A program made the position numbers and the translations under genes. Shown here in pieces: positions 23,064-31,127 of a DNA stretch of 32,837 nt (position 1 is its first letter; each line of letters starts with the position of its first letter). The stretch is from contig JAUWPI010000009.1 of the NCBI GenBank assembly GCA_030611665.1, positions 1 through 32,837 on the forward strand, written 5' to 3'. Source of the DNA: Candidatus Heimdallarchaeota archaeon (GTDB lineage: Archaea; Asgardarchaeota; Heimdallarchaeia; Heimdallarchaeales; Heimdallarchaeaceae). The notes below the pieces were generated by a model that worked only from the letters and a program-made list of their open reading frames with translations, had not been told where the DNA came from and searched no databases.

Positions 23064-23681
23064 TTGTCATGGAGATTGTGGTTAAAGTCAAAGCCAAAAT
23101 CCGTTAATTTAGGATTCTACGGAGAAGTAAACGCGGGAAAAACAACTCTTGCCAATAAAATTGGTTTGGATTGGGCGGATCAAGAAGTAGGTATAGTGAG
23201 TGAGATTCCTCATGAAACTAGAGACATTCAAAAGTTAGAAAAAGTGAATTTCTCTGCTAATGGTACTAAATTGGATTTAACCTTAATAGACATGCCAGGA
23301 ATTGCAACTTCTGTTAATCCAAAGGAATTTATGAAACACGGTTTATCTGCAAGTGAAGCTATGCAAAGAGCAAAAGAAGCAACTAGAGGAATTATTGAAG
23401 CGATAAAATATCTTGAACAAGTTGATGTAGCACTTGTTATAATTGATGCGTCTAAATCACCTTTTAATCAAGTAAATTTCACAATTATAGGGAATCTAGA
23501 ACATCAGAAAAAACCATTCATTTTAGTACCAAACAAAATTGACTTGATAGAAGCTGATGTAAGACTTGTCAGAGATGCTTTCAGTCAGTATCATGTTGCA
23601 CCAGTTTCAGCAATTCAAGGTGATGGTATTGATGAACTTTATGATAAAATAGCTGAGTTAGCTAAAAAGGTGAGGCGATAA
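23064..23681 (+). CDS. Era-like GTP-binding protein of the OapB-associated type
   Basis: A 205-residue GTPase with P-loop GEVNAGKTTL near residue 21, the threonine-containing switch EIPHETRDIQ, G3 LIDMPGIA near 78, G4 PNKIDL near 162 and G5-like PVSAIQGDG near 184. It resembles the archaeal Era-like GTPases found directly upstream of DUF2073 genes rather than bacterial Era, since the KH RNA-binding domain is absent. The TTG start has GGTGA at 23054-23058 five bases upstream. The OapB gene follows after 2 nt, so the two form a pair. The Asn in GEVNAGKT sits where most Era proteins have Gly or Pro (G.PNVGKS). Confidence 0.85.
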   Translation: MSWRLWLKSKPKSVNLGFYGEVNAGKTTLANKIGLDWADQEVGIVSEIPHETRDIQKLEKVNFSANGTKLDLTLIDMPGIATSVNPKEFMKHGLSASEAMQRAKEATRGIIEAIKYLEQVDVALVIIDASKSPFNQVNFTIIGNLEHQKKPFILVPNKIDLIEADVRLVRDAFSQYHVAPVSAIQGDGIDELYDKIAELAKKVRR

Positions 23682-23683
23682 AC

Positions 23684-24034
23684 ATGAAGTATAGAGTAGA
23701 TTTCGTTCCATATGCTGAGACTAATGATCTCACCGATGATGAGAAGATTCGATACATTCTGTCTAAAGTTATGAGAAATACCATTCTTGTACTAGAAAAT
23801 GGTTTGACACCTACAGAAGAAATGAATCTTATCAGTAAAACTATGGGAAAAATTGACTTCAATGATTTTGTAGGACTAAGGTTCTTCTCGTTTGATGGAG
23901 GATCTGATTTCAAACTTACTAAACTATTTGGAAGAGGTTCAAAAAACAAGGTCTTTACTATTGTAGCTCCAAATGAAGCTGTAACAGTTCAAAAGGATAA
24001 ACGTGGTATATTGTCCATAAGAATTAATGATTAG
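23684..24034 (+). CDS. OapB/ArvB (DUF2073) family protein
   Basis: A 116-residue protein of the archaeal DUF2073 (OapB/ArvB) family. Recognisable blocks are the N-terminal DFVPYAETNDLTDDEKIRYIL, ENGLTPTEEMNLISKTM near residue 38, and a C-terminal GRGSKNKVFTIVAPNEAV. It starts 2 nt after the Era-like GTPase stop, a pairing common in archaea; the third member, OapC-like, lies at 17593-17949. Reported work on thermococcal relatives links the family to RNA binding, but its cellular job is unsettled. The stop is 7 nt from the stop of the convergent AK6 gene. Confidence 0.8.
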   Translation: MKYRVDFVPYAETNDLTDDEKIRYILSKVMRNTILVLENGLTPTEEMNLISKTMGKIDFNDFVGLRFFSFDGGSDFKLTKLFGRGSKNKVFTIVAPNEAVTVQKDKRGILSIRIND

Positions 24035-24041
24035 ATTTCAC

Positions 24042-24539
24042 CTATATCTTACCCAAAATATCTAAAGTACTCTGAAAAGTTTCATCTGTGGAAACATCGG
24101 ATAGAACAGTAAAAACAATCTCAGGACCATACAGATTGAGCATATCTGTAAGGATTACTTCCATAATTTCGGCTTCAACGTTCTCTTCAATCTTTTCATC
24201 TGTATAGCTTCTGTCTATCAACCTTTGACGGAGAAGCCCTATGGAAGTCCTGAGAACTATACAACAAGCAACATAAGAAGGAGGAATTTCTACTACATGT
24301 CCATCGAGGATAAGAGGATTTGAGGAAGAATTTTCTTCAATCAATTCTATTAATCTTGCATTCAACAGATCATCATTCACCACATAACTATCTGTTTCTT
24401 CATCAAAGTAATCATACAAGTTCTCCTCTTTCACAAGTTTTCCAACCTCGATAAAAGAGAAACCTTCTTTTGAAAGGAGCATGGAAAGTGTTGTTTTACC
24501 TGTTCCTGGGGTTCCAGTAATAATAATCGCCTGTCTCAT
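24042..24539 (-). CDS. Adenylate kinase AK6/Fap7 family
   Basis: A 165-residue P-loop NMP kinase with GTPGTGKTTLS at residues 8-18, FSFIEVGKLVKEENLYDYFDE, ILDGHVVE near 90, and RLIDRSYTDEKIEENVEAEIM near 120. This is the compact AK6/Fap7 layout, whose members combine adenylate-kinase or ATPase activity with late small-subunit rRNA maturation in eukaryotes and archaea. A longer frame reaches 24668, but ATG 24539 is chosen: TTTTTATATAAG (about 24551-24562, minus strand) lies about 20 nt before it, and upstream residues are not AK-like. Divergent from the HgcC-like/arsM operon and convergent with OapB. Confidence 0.9.
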   Translation of the reverse strand: MRQAIIITGTPGTGKTTLSMLLSKEGFSFIEVGKLVKEENLYDYFDEETDSYVVNDDLLNARLIELIEENSSSNPLILDGHVVEIPPSYVACCIVLRTSIGLLRQRLIDRSYTDEKIEENVEAEIMEVILTDMLNLYGPEIVFTVLSDVSTDETFQSTLDILGKI

Positions 24540-24589
24540 TGTAAAGTTCTTATATAAAAAGAATAAAAGCATTCGCACCATAAATGTAT

Positions 24590-24632
24590 GAAAAGTTGGA
24601 AATGTGGGAAAAGTAGGAATATTTATAAATAT
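24590..24632 (+). promoter_or_regulatory. arsM operon promoter with direct repeats
   Basis: Two 12-bp direct repeats, GAAAAGTTGGAA (24590-24601) and GAAAAGTAGGAA (24608-24619), differ by one base and are 18 bp apart. They abut a perfect 14-bp palindrome ATATTTATAAATAT (24619-24632) that contains the TATA box for the regulator gene starting at 24661. The repeats look like a tandem binding site upstream of the promoter. The binding protein is unknown; the AbrB-like product of the operon is a candidate. Confidence 0.45.
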
Positions 24633-24660
24633 GTAAACAATAGACAGGTTAGGGAAAGAT

Positions 24661-24942
24661 ATGAACAAGAACAGTAATGATGAGACATGTTGCCAATCAA
24701 GCGATGAAGGATTAGGATGTTGTCATGTAGAGGGAGTAGCTCAGATCGGTGATAAAGGGCAGATAGTTCTCCCTAAGAGTCTTAGGGTAGAAATGGGATT
24801 GAGGGAAAAAGATAAGCTCATTGTTATCGGAATGAGAGATAAAGGAAAGATAGTTAGCATTTCTCTAATAAAAGCAAATGCAATGGATGGGATGGTAAAA
24901 ATTATGCTCAAGCCAGTTATGAAAAAAATACTTGAGGAATAA
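24661..24942 (+). CDS. AbrB/MazE-fold protein, HgcC-like, Cys-rich N-terminus
   Basis: A 93-residue protein. Residues 25-70 form a swapped-hairpin AbrB domain (AQIGDKGQIVLPKSLRVEMGLREKDKLIVI), and the C-terminal part SLIKANAMDGMVKIMLKPVMKKIL matches the small family annotated as HgcAB-associated HgcC. The N-terminus has two Cys pairs, C10-C11 and C20-C21, that could bind arsenic, mercury or another soft metal. arsM starts 10 nt after its stop, so the two share a transcript. An auto-regulatory metal sensor is likely from this layout but unproven; no hgcA or hgcB is present in this window. Confidence 0.8.
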   Translation: MNKNSNDETCCQSSDEGLGCCHVEGVAQIGDKGQIVLPKSLRVEMGLREKDKLIVIGMRDKGKIVSISLIKANAMDGMVKIMLKPVMKKILEE

Positions 24943-24952
24943 GGTGAGAAAC

Positions 24953-25804
24953 ATGGAAACAAAGAAAGTAAGAAAAATTGTAAGAGACAGATATGGAAAA
25001 GTAGCTAAGAGTCAATCCTCTTGCTGTGGTTCAACAAAAGTTGATGCAGACGAAGTTAGTAAAGCAATAGGATATTCTTCACAGGAATTAGAAAGCATTC
25101 CTGATGCAGCTAATATGGGATTAGGATGTGGGAACCCTACAGCAATAGCTTCACTCAAGGAAGGAGAAGTTGTTCTGGATTTAGGGGCAGGAGGAGGGCT
25201 TGATTGTTTTCTAGCAGCTCAAAAAGTAGGGGCTAAAGGCAGAGTAATCGGAGTCGATATGACACCAGACATGATCGATTTAGCAAGAGATAATGCAGAG
25301 AAAAACAACTTTGAAAATGTTGAATTCAGATTAGGCGAAATTGAAAATCTACCAGTTGCCAATGATTCTGTAGATACAATCATATCTAATTGTGTAATCA
25401 ATCTATCACCTGAAAAACAAAGAGTGTTTGATGAAGCATTTAGAGTACTTAAACCTGGAGGAAGGATTGCGATATCGGACATTGTTCTCCTTAAAATACT
25501 TCCAGAATCATTAAGAAATAATGAAACACTTCTTGCTGGGTGTGTTGCAGGAGCGGAATTGAAACATAAATATCTAGAAATGATCAAAAATTCAGGTTTT
25601 GAAAATATTGAGGTCGTTCAAAAAGCAAAAAGTTCTACTGAAGAGCTAAATATTGACGAGAAAACATGTGACCCTGTACTGGTAGTTGATGGTGAAATAA
25701 TAAACATTGAAGATTTGGATGAGATTAAAGAAGATGTTGGATGTATTCAAGAATCAATACAAAGTATAACTGTCACAGCAATAAAACCAAAAAAAGATCA
25801 TTGA
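24953..25804 (+). CDS. arsM: Arsenite methyltransferase ArsM
   Basis: A 283-residue SAM-dependent methyltransferase. SAM motifs are LDLGAGGGLDCFLAAQKVG near residue 77, GVDMTPDMIDLAR, and RVLKPGGRIAISDIVL. The cysteines that bind As(III) in ArsM are present: one in the N-terminal QSSCCGS or in GLGCGNP, one in ISNCVINLSPEK and one in LAGCVAGAEL. ArsM converts arsenite to methylated arsenicals using a thiol reductant. The frame opens at GTG 24932, but ATG 24953 is preferred because GGTGA at 24943-24947 lies 5 nt before it. The tail (residues 220-283) includes DEKTCDPVLVVDGE, often seen in archaeal members. In operon with the HgcC-like gene. Confidence 0.9.
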   Translation: METKKVRKIVRDRYGKVAKSQSSCCGSTKVDADEVSKAIGYSSQELESIPDAANMGLGCGNPTAIASLKEGEVVLDLGAGGGLDCFLAAQKVGAKGRVIGVDMTPDMIDLARDNAEKNNFENVEFRLGEIENLPVANDSVDTIISNCVINLSPEKQRVFDEAFRVLKPGGRIAISDIVLLKILPESLRNNETLLAGCVAGAELKHKYLEMIKNSGFENIEVVQKAKSSTEELNIDEKTCDPVLVVDGEIINIEDLDEIKEDVGCIQESIQSITVTAIKPKKDH

Positions 25805-25833
25805 GGTAAGTGTAAAACTTACCCAATTTTTAT
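25805..25833. terminator. Hairpin terminator between convergent arsM and plsY-like
   Basis: GGTAAGT, loop GTAAA, ACTTACC forms a perfect 7-bp stem directly after the arsM stop, followed by a T-run at 25827-25831. On the minus strand the hairpin follows the acyltransferase stop and is followed by T-rich sequence inside the end of arsM, so it could serve both genes. Confidence 0.55.
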
Positions 25834-26558
25834 TTCAAAGCTTCATCGGAAAGTTTGCTGTTTCCTCTGAAAACTTTTATTATTTTCATTTTCTTTGCTT
25901 CACCAGATCTTATTTTTCTGAAATTATCTCCCTGTCTCGATAGCATAATTATAGTGATCCCAAAAAGCAATATAACAAGACCTAGGTTGCATTTAGCCCA
26001 AGGCATTAACATCACAGAAGGTAAGAACAAAGCAATTACCCCAACCAAAAATGTAACGACAATGTAGGTTATTGATGAATAACCCACAAGTGTTATGATG
26101 ATTGGCCAGAGAAGAATCCAGAACCCAAGAAGGATAGGATTCGCAAGTGCCATAGAAGCAATGACTACTGTGATTCCTTTTCCACCATGCGAGAAGAGGT
26201 AAATGGGCCAATTATGCCCAAGAATTGCACCAATGCCGCTTAAAGCTAAAGCAAAACATGCTAATCTGTCATAGGGCCATATCGAGATGAATTCAGGGGT
26301 TGTAAAATAATAATTCAATGTAATGAAGTAAGGGAGAGCCATTGCTGTCAGAGATCTAGATACATCGAGTAAACCTGCAAATATAGCCCAAGGTGTCGAT
26401 TTAGTTGCACGGTAAACATTTCGACCTCCAACATTACCTGAGCCAATTTGCCTTAGATCTTCACCAGTTTTTAGTTTAGTTACAATCCAACTGAAAGGGA
26501 TAGAACCTATGAGATATGAGCTGATGAATATTAGAATATAAACAATTGAAATGTGCAT
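25830..26558 (-). CDS. PlsY-like glycerol-3-phosphate acyltransferase homologue
   Basis: A 242-residue membrane protein with about six hydrophobic helices. It carries the PlsY loops in order: YLIGSIPFSWIVTKLKTGEDLR near residue 15, IGSGNVGGRNVYR near 37 (bacterial GSGNxGxTNxxR), FAGLLDVSRS near 60 (bacterial D..KG), and GHNWPIYLFSHGGKG near 112. PlsY makes lysophosphatidate from acyl-phosphate and glycerol 3-phosphate in bacterial ester-lipid synthesis. Here the T-to-R and KG-to-RS changes touch conserved sites, so the substrate may differ. Archaea normally use ether lipids and lack this enzyme. It is convergent with arsM across a hairpin terminator. Length exceeds the bacterial ~200 by a C-terminal tail. 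Confidence 0.82.
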   Translation of the reverse strand: MHISIVYILIFISSYLIGSIPFSWIVTKLKTGEDLRQIGSGNVGGRNVYRATKSTPWAIFAGLLDVSRSLTAMALPYFITLNYYFTTPEFISIWPYDRLACFALALSGIGAILGHNWPIYLFSHGGKGITVVIASMALANPILLGFWILLWPIIITLVGYSSITYIVVTFLVGVIALFLPSVMLMPWAKCNLGLVILLFGITIIMLSRQGDNFRKIRSGEAKKMKIIKVFRGNSKLSDEALK

Positions 26559-26663
26559 GTTCTTTGAAACTTGGCAGTTTAATAAAAAATTTTTGTAGAT
26601 ATATGTCTCAAAATCCTTTCAAGAAACAAATTTTTTAAACTGCTAGTTACCCTTTTAGCTATA

Positions 26664-28043
26664 ATGTGCCCTGATATTTCAAGACATATTTTTAGAGCTT
26701 ATGACATAAGAGGATTATACAATATAGATATAACTCCTTCAATTATGTATGAGATTGGTTTAGCATTTGGATCTTATGTAAAAGAAGTGCTTAATAGGTC
26801 AGAGATAGCTGTGGGTTATGATATCCGTCAATCAAGTGTTCCACTAGTTCACTCTTTTATTTCAGGAGTTACAGCTGTAGGAATTAATGCTACCCTTGCT
26901 GGTAAAACAGCATTTGGTCAAGCATTGTTTACCGGTTGGTCTCTGAACAAAGACGCTATTGCATTTATAACGGCAAGTCATTTACCTCCTGAATGGAACG
27001 GGATAAAATTCTATCATGCAGATGGAGTTGGGTTCTCTGAAGAGGAATTAATGAAGATAAGAGATCGTGCAATTAGTAAAAATTTCTCAATAAAAGGTTG
27101 GAAAGAAACAGGGCAAGTAAGCAATTATGATATAACTAAATCTTATTTAGATTTTTTTGAGAATAAATTCAGTTTTTCTAAGAAACTCAAAGTCGCTCTA
27201 GACTGTGGAGGGGGAAGTATGACCCTTTCTGCTCCAGAAGTTTTTTCACGTCTGAATTTAGAAATTGTTCCTATTTATTGCGACACCGACCCACTCTTCT
27301 CAGGAAGACCATCAGATCCAAAACCTGAGAATTTGACAAAGATAATGGAAGTTGTAAAAGAACAAGCTTGTGATTTTGGTGTTGCATTTGATGGAGATGG
27401 GGATAGAGCTGTTATTATTGACAATAAAGGGAAAGTACTATCTGCAGATGAAACAGGGATTATAATAGGGATGTATGGTCTGAAGCAGAAAGAAGGAACG
27501 ATTATAGTAAATGTTGAGTGTTCTAAAGCAGTTAAGGAACAACTTGAGCCCATAGGATATAGAATCAAACAAATTCCAGTAGGGCACACATATCTTACTA
27601 TAGAAGCAAAGCGAGAGAAATCTCCCCTAGGTTTAGAATCCAGTGGTCACATTATCATTCCAGAATACTTCCTATTTGATGATGCAATAGTTACACCACT
27701 TAAGATTGCAGAAATACTTAATAATATGGAATCGAGACTCTCAGATTTAGTAGAAAAAATTCCTATCTATCCCATGAAAAAAGTGGAAATAGACTGCGAA
27801 GATAGATTCAAGTTCGATGTTGTTGAAGCATTCAAGATGGAAGTTGAAAAAGAATATGAGGAAGTAAACACTCTAGATGGTGTTCGAATAGAGTTGGAAG
27901 AAGGATGGGTACTTATTCGTCCGTCAAACACATCGCCAATAATAAGAATGACAATTGAAGCAAATAATGAAACTGCAATTGAGTCAATTCAGGATAAATT
28001 TGAGGATGGATTGAAATTTTTAATTGACAAAGCATCTAAATGA
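26664..28043 (+). CDS. Phosphohexomutase (phosphomannomutase/phosphoglucomutase)
   Basis: A 459-residue alpha-D-phosphohexomutase. The order of domains is normal: FRAYDIRGLYN near residue 10, the catalytic-Ser loop ITASHLPPEWNGIK at 102-115 (phosphorylated Ser105), the metal loop GVAFDGDGDRAVI near 245, the sugar loop LGLESSGH near 330, and the phosphate loop RPSNTSPIIR near 422. It interconverts 1- and 6-phosphates of glucose or mannose for glycan precursors. Specificity is not decidable by eye. A TATA box ATTTTTTAAAC (26630-26640) lies 27 nt before the ATG, and the cysteine-cluster gene follows after 9 nt, so the two form an operon. Confidence 0.93.
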   Translation: MCPDISRHIFRAYDIRGLYNIDITPSIMYEIGLAFGSYVKEVLNRSEIAVGYDIRQSSVPLVHSFISGVTAVGINATLAGKTAFGQALFTGWSLNKDAIAFITASHLPPEWNGIKFYHADGVGFSEEELMKIRDRAISKNFSIKGWKETGQVSNYDITKSYLDFFENKFSFSKKLKVALDCGGGSMTLSAPEVFSRLNLEIVPIYCDTDPLFSGRPSDPKPENLTKIMEVVKEQACDFGVAFDGDGDRAVIIDNKGKVLSADETGIIIGMYGLKQKEGTIIVNVECSKAVKEQLEPIGYRIKQIPVGHTYLTIEAKREKSPLGLESSGHIIIPEYFLFDDAIVTPLKIAEILNNMESRLSDLVEKIPIYPMKKVEIDCEDRFKFDVVEAFKMEVEKEYEEVNTLDGVRIELEEGWVLIRPSNTSPIIRMTIEANNETAIESIQDKFEDGLKFLIDKASK

Positions 28044-28052
28044 AGTGGTAAA

Positions 28053-28799
28053 ATGAAAAAACCTCTACCTGAGTTTTATTGTCCATATTCGAAAGAGTGT
28101 TATCAGTGTTGTTTAGATACAGAGATGACACTATCTGAAGAAGATATCACAAGAATAGAAAAGTTGGGATATATAATTGAAGAGTTTTTAGAAGAGAAAG
28201 ATGGCTTCATGGCATTACGAAATATTGATGGCCATTGTATTTTCTTGAAGAATAAAATGTGCTCAATTTATGAACTTCGTCCTCAAGGATGCAGATTTTA
28301 TCCGATTATTTACGACTTTAATATTGATGATTTTGTAATTGACAATTTGTGCGAACACCATGATGACTTTGATTTAGAAATTTATCGACCTCTATTTGAT
28401 TCAGTTCAAGTTTTTGTTTATAATTTAATAGGTGAAAGAGAAACAAGAATGAAAAGAACCATGGAAGAAGAGATTAAGGTTGAAGTAAAAGAATCTAAAG
28501 AAGCCCTTGAAGACCCATTAACGAAGGAAATTAAAAAAATTGAAAGAGAAAAAGAACAAATCGAGAGTTTGATAGAACAAGCAGTTATAGAAACTCAAGA
28601 TGAGGATGTAGCTAATTTGGAGGAAGCTTTGAAATCTGAGATGAGAGGGATTGAGGAAGAGATTGAGGAGTTAGAGAAAGGGATACAATCAGATTTAGCT
28701 TCTGCAGAAGAGTATATTAAAATTACCGAGGACAGCATAAAATCTGAAATAGAAGAGTTGGAAAAGAGAAGAAAAAATGCCGAAGAAGATGACAATTGA
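28053..28799 (+). CDS. YkgJ-type Cys-cluster protein with coiled-coil tail
   Basis: A 248-residue protein. The N-terminal domain (about 1-130) is a YkgJ/CxxxCxxC cluster: C10, C16, C19 and C20 in YCPYSKECYQCC, then GHCIFLKNKMCSIYELRPQGCRFYP near 62-85, where the family uses Cys to bind a zinc or iron ion. From about residue 145 to the end the protein is an Glu/Lys-rich coiled coil (EEEIEELEKGIQ and similar). GTGGT lies 4 nt before the ATG, and it starts 9 nt after the mutase stop. The fusion of a metal cluster to a long coiled coil is uncommon. Function is unknown. Confidence 0.85.
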   Translation: MKKPLPEFYCPYSKECYQCCLDTEMTLSEEDITRIEKLGYIIEEFLEEKDGFMALRNIDGHCIFLKNKMCSIYELRPQGCRFYPIIYDFNIDDFVIDNLCEHHDDFDLEIYRPLFDSVQVFVYNLIGERETRMKRTMEEEIKVEVKESKEALEDPLTKEIKKIEREKEQIESLIEQAVIETQDEDVANLEEALKSEMRGIEEEIEELEKGIQSDLASAEEYIKITEDSIKSEIEELEKRRKNAEEDDN

Positions 28800-28857
28800 T
28801 TGCATTTTTGGAGTGTTGAAAAAGTAAACAAGAAAAGAAAAATAAAGCACATAGAAT

Positions 28858-29775
28858 TCAAAGTTTTTCAATTTTGAACCAGAGCTCAATAAGATCTTTT
28901 GAGCCACCTACGAATCCCACTCGTTGATGAAGATAGTGCATTTGTGTTAATTTCTTGACATCAAGTGGATTAATATTTTCATACTTTATTTCATGTCCAT
29001 CAGCAGTAATATAGAAACCATCACCATTAACCTTAGACAGAATGTATAGATAAGGGATTATCTCATAGATGAATCTAAGCTTAGGGGCGAAATAGCCAAA
29101 AACACCAGTTTTCTCAAAAACGTTATTCATATCTTGTACCATGCACCCTCCATACCTGTTTTTACCTTTAATATCTAAAGCATCTACAAAGAGTTTCTGC
29201 TTTGCAGAATGATCATTGTATTTACCTCCGAGACCAAAAACAGGACTTTTACTTGGACTTATATCTAAGGTATCTCTAATAACACGGAAGGATTCTCCAT
29301 CATGAACAAATTGGATAAAACCGAGATCAGTAGCCAAATCGTATCGTAAGAAAAGTGTAAAACTTACAGTTAAAGCGGCGACAGTGTAACCTTCTTTATT
29401 GATGATGTTTACAATCGCTCCAGGGCTTCTAGTTCTTACAATCGAGGAACCATCGATAAAATCCCCGAGAATAATATAATTACCTGTCCCTTCCATAATA
29501 TTATTTTCATCAGTCTCTTCACCTAGTAGTAAGGAATAGAGATGATTTGGCATTCTTTGAAGGAAAAGCTCGTGTGTTGCAATATCGAGATTAAGTTGTT
29601 CATCCCCAGAAACATTGATAACTCCTGAATAATCTTCTTCACCTAATAGGCAAGTCAGAATCTGTTTTGGAACGTCCAAACTAATAGTTATCAGCTCTCT
29701 GAGTAGATCACCTAATTCTTTTGATTCAAGTTCTTCCAGATAAGAATCTAAAGTAGGATATTTTATTATTGACAT
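28858..29775 (-). CDS. fbp: Class I fructose-1,6-bisphosphatase-like enzyme
   Basis: A 305-residue protein of the class I FBPase fold. Matching blocks are INVSGDEQLNLDIATHELF near residue 55 (family SGEEQ..LDV.AN..F), YIILGDFIDGSS at 100-111 (family FDPLDGSS, metal ligands D105 and D108), RYGGCMVQDMNNVFEKTGVFGY near 210 (family RYVGSMVADVHR...GGIF), FIYEIIPYLYIL, and the C-terminal RVGFVGGSKDLIELW. The Pro-to-Phe and Leu-to-Ile changes in the metal loop are conservative for metal ligation. It lies 11 nt downstream of a class II aldolase gene, with AGGAT overlapping the aldolase stop as SD. It removes the C1 phosphate in gluconeogenesis. Confidence 0.85.
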   Translation of the reverse strand: MSIIKYPTLDSYLEELESKELGDLLRELITISLDVPKQILTCLLGEEDYSGVINVSGDEQLNLDIATHELFLQRMPNHLYSLLLGEETDENNIMEGTGNYIILGDFIDGSSIVRTRSPGAIVNIINKEGYTVAALTVSFTLFLRYDLATDLGFIQFVHDGESFRVIRDTLDISPSKSPVFGLGGKYNDHSAKQKLFVDALDIKGKNRYGGCMVQDMNNVFEKTGVFGYFAPKLRFIYEIIPYLYILSKVNGDGFYITADGHEIKYENINPLDVKKLTQMHYLHQRVGFVGGSKDLIELWFKIEKL

Positions 29776-29786
29776 ATTCTCAAATC

Positions 29787-30992
29787 CTAATAAGTGTTTG
29801 ACAGATTATTCTCTATTATATACTTATAGCATAGACTAGCCGTACCTTTCATTTTAAGGGCTTCTATAAACTCATTCATGTCAGATACAGCTTGAGCGAT
29901 TATAGATTCTTTTGTGCTGGATTTAATATTTTCAACTTCATTAAAGAACTCTTTCCAAGCATATTTTGAATTTTTAGCGAAAGTTGTATGCTCATCTACA
30001 TCTGGTTTACTGTAAGTATCAAGTACCCATTTCCTCATCCTTGTATATAACTCTGGTTCATCAACTTCAAGTATCTTATACACTAACCTCTGCCAATGTG
30101 TACCTATATTTCCTTTAGCTATATTACCATGTGGAAATGTTGATCCTATAACATTAACTGGAGTACCTGTAATGCCATGCTGTGCTATTCGAGTATTATA
30201 TCCTAACTTCTTAAACTTATCAACTATTTCTACTGTCCTTTGCACATTGATTCCCAATTGAGGTACAACCTTACCATCTACATCAACGCTGACACCATGA
30301 GTAGACCCATTTGCTATTGCAAGATAATCTAATTTTACTCCGCTCTTTTCTAAGGATTGAACATAATGAGATGCTTCTTCAACACTAGTAAATTCTGTAA
30401 TCCCAATTTCTCCAACCTCTCCTTCTAATCCATAGGGTTTGTCACCCATTTCTTCTTTCAAGAAATCAAATAAGACCAAGCCTTTAGAAAGAATGTCCTT
30501 TAGTTGACCACTTACAGTTGTCTCCTCTCTGTTGAAAAGGAAGGAAGTATCAATTGCATATCCTGAAAAACCTGCTTCAATTCGAGCGCGTATCTCATTC
30601 AATACATCAGACATTTCCTCGTCAGTGCCTTTCTTTACTGTTAGATGATCAGCATGTAAAGCATAAGCATACCATTGTTCTTTTGTTGCTGCTGATTGGC
30701 ATCTGTCTGCAAATTTTTTAGGTGTATATCCTGTATAACCACCACTAAGAGACATCTCACTCAAAGCAAGTTCAAATATCACAACAGAATTTTTTTGTTT
30801 TGCTGCTCTTAATATCCCTCTAATAACTTCTTCTGTTGCTCTCGGATTTATAGCAGCAATGATTGTTTCTTCTCCTAAAACTCCATTTGCAATGAAATTC
30901 ATTGGAAGTGGAGCCCTTTGAGTTTCAAAGAATTCAATAACATCTTGTTCTAAAACCAAATGATAACACCGTGTAAATAATGTAATAGACAT
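29787..30992 (-). CDS. Class II fructose-bisphosphate aldolase-like protein
   Basis: A 401-residue protein with the zinc-dependent class II aldolase motifs in order: YALHADHLTVKKG near residue 110 (HxDH), GLEGEVGEIGITE near 193 (EGE.G.IGG in FBA), YLAIANGSTHGV near 224 (family A.AIGT.HG), and RIAQHGITGTP near 273 (LHGGSG in FBA). The ANGSTHG and AQHGITGTP variants place it in a side branch of the class, which also includes tagatose-bisphosphate aldolases. It would make or split fructose 1,6-bisphosphate; the FBPase gene 11 nt downstream fits that. It ends with TAG. Length exceeds bacterial class II FBA (about 300-360) through N- and C-terminal extensions. Confidence 0.85.
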   Translation of the reverse strand: MSITLFTRCYHLVLEQDVIEFFETQRAPLPMNFIANGVLGEETIIAAINPRATEEVIRGILRAAKQKNSVVIFELALSEMSLSGGYTGYTPKKFADRCQSAATKEQWYAYALHADHLTVKKGTDEEMSDVLNEIRARIEAGFSGYAIDTSFLFNREETTVSGQLKDILSKGLVLFDFLKEEMGDKPYGLEGEVGEIGITEFTSVEEASHYVQSLEKSGVKLDYLAIANGSTHGVSVDVDGKVVPQLGINVQRTVEIVDKFKKLGYNTRIAQHGITGTPVNVIGSTFPHGNIAKGNIGTHWQRLVYKILEVDEPELYTRMRKWVLDTYSKPDVDEHTTFAKNSKYAWKEFFNEVENIKSSTKESIIAQAVSDMNEFIEALKMKGTASLCYKYIIENNLSNTY

Positions 30993-31127
30993 TTTAAGAA
31001 TTTTTGCCTACATATAGAACAAAGTGTTCTTTTTTAATAGAAATTGAACGATTATTTATAGTTTAAATAATTGAGAAAAATTATACAAGGTTTTTTATAA
31101 AACTTCATTGAATTACATTTGATTAAA

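Noticed and set aside
24540..24668. N-terminal extension of the AK6 gene to 24668
   Set aside because: The extra residues are repetitive (FPTFPTF) and arise from the promoter direct repeats; the TATA box lies inside this stretch.
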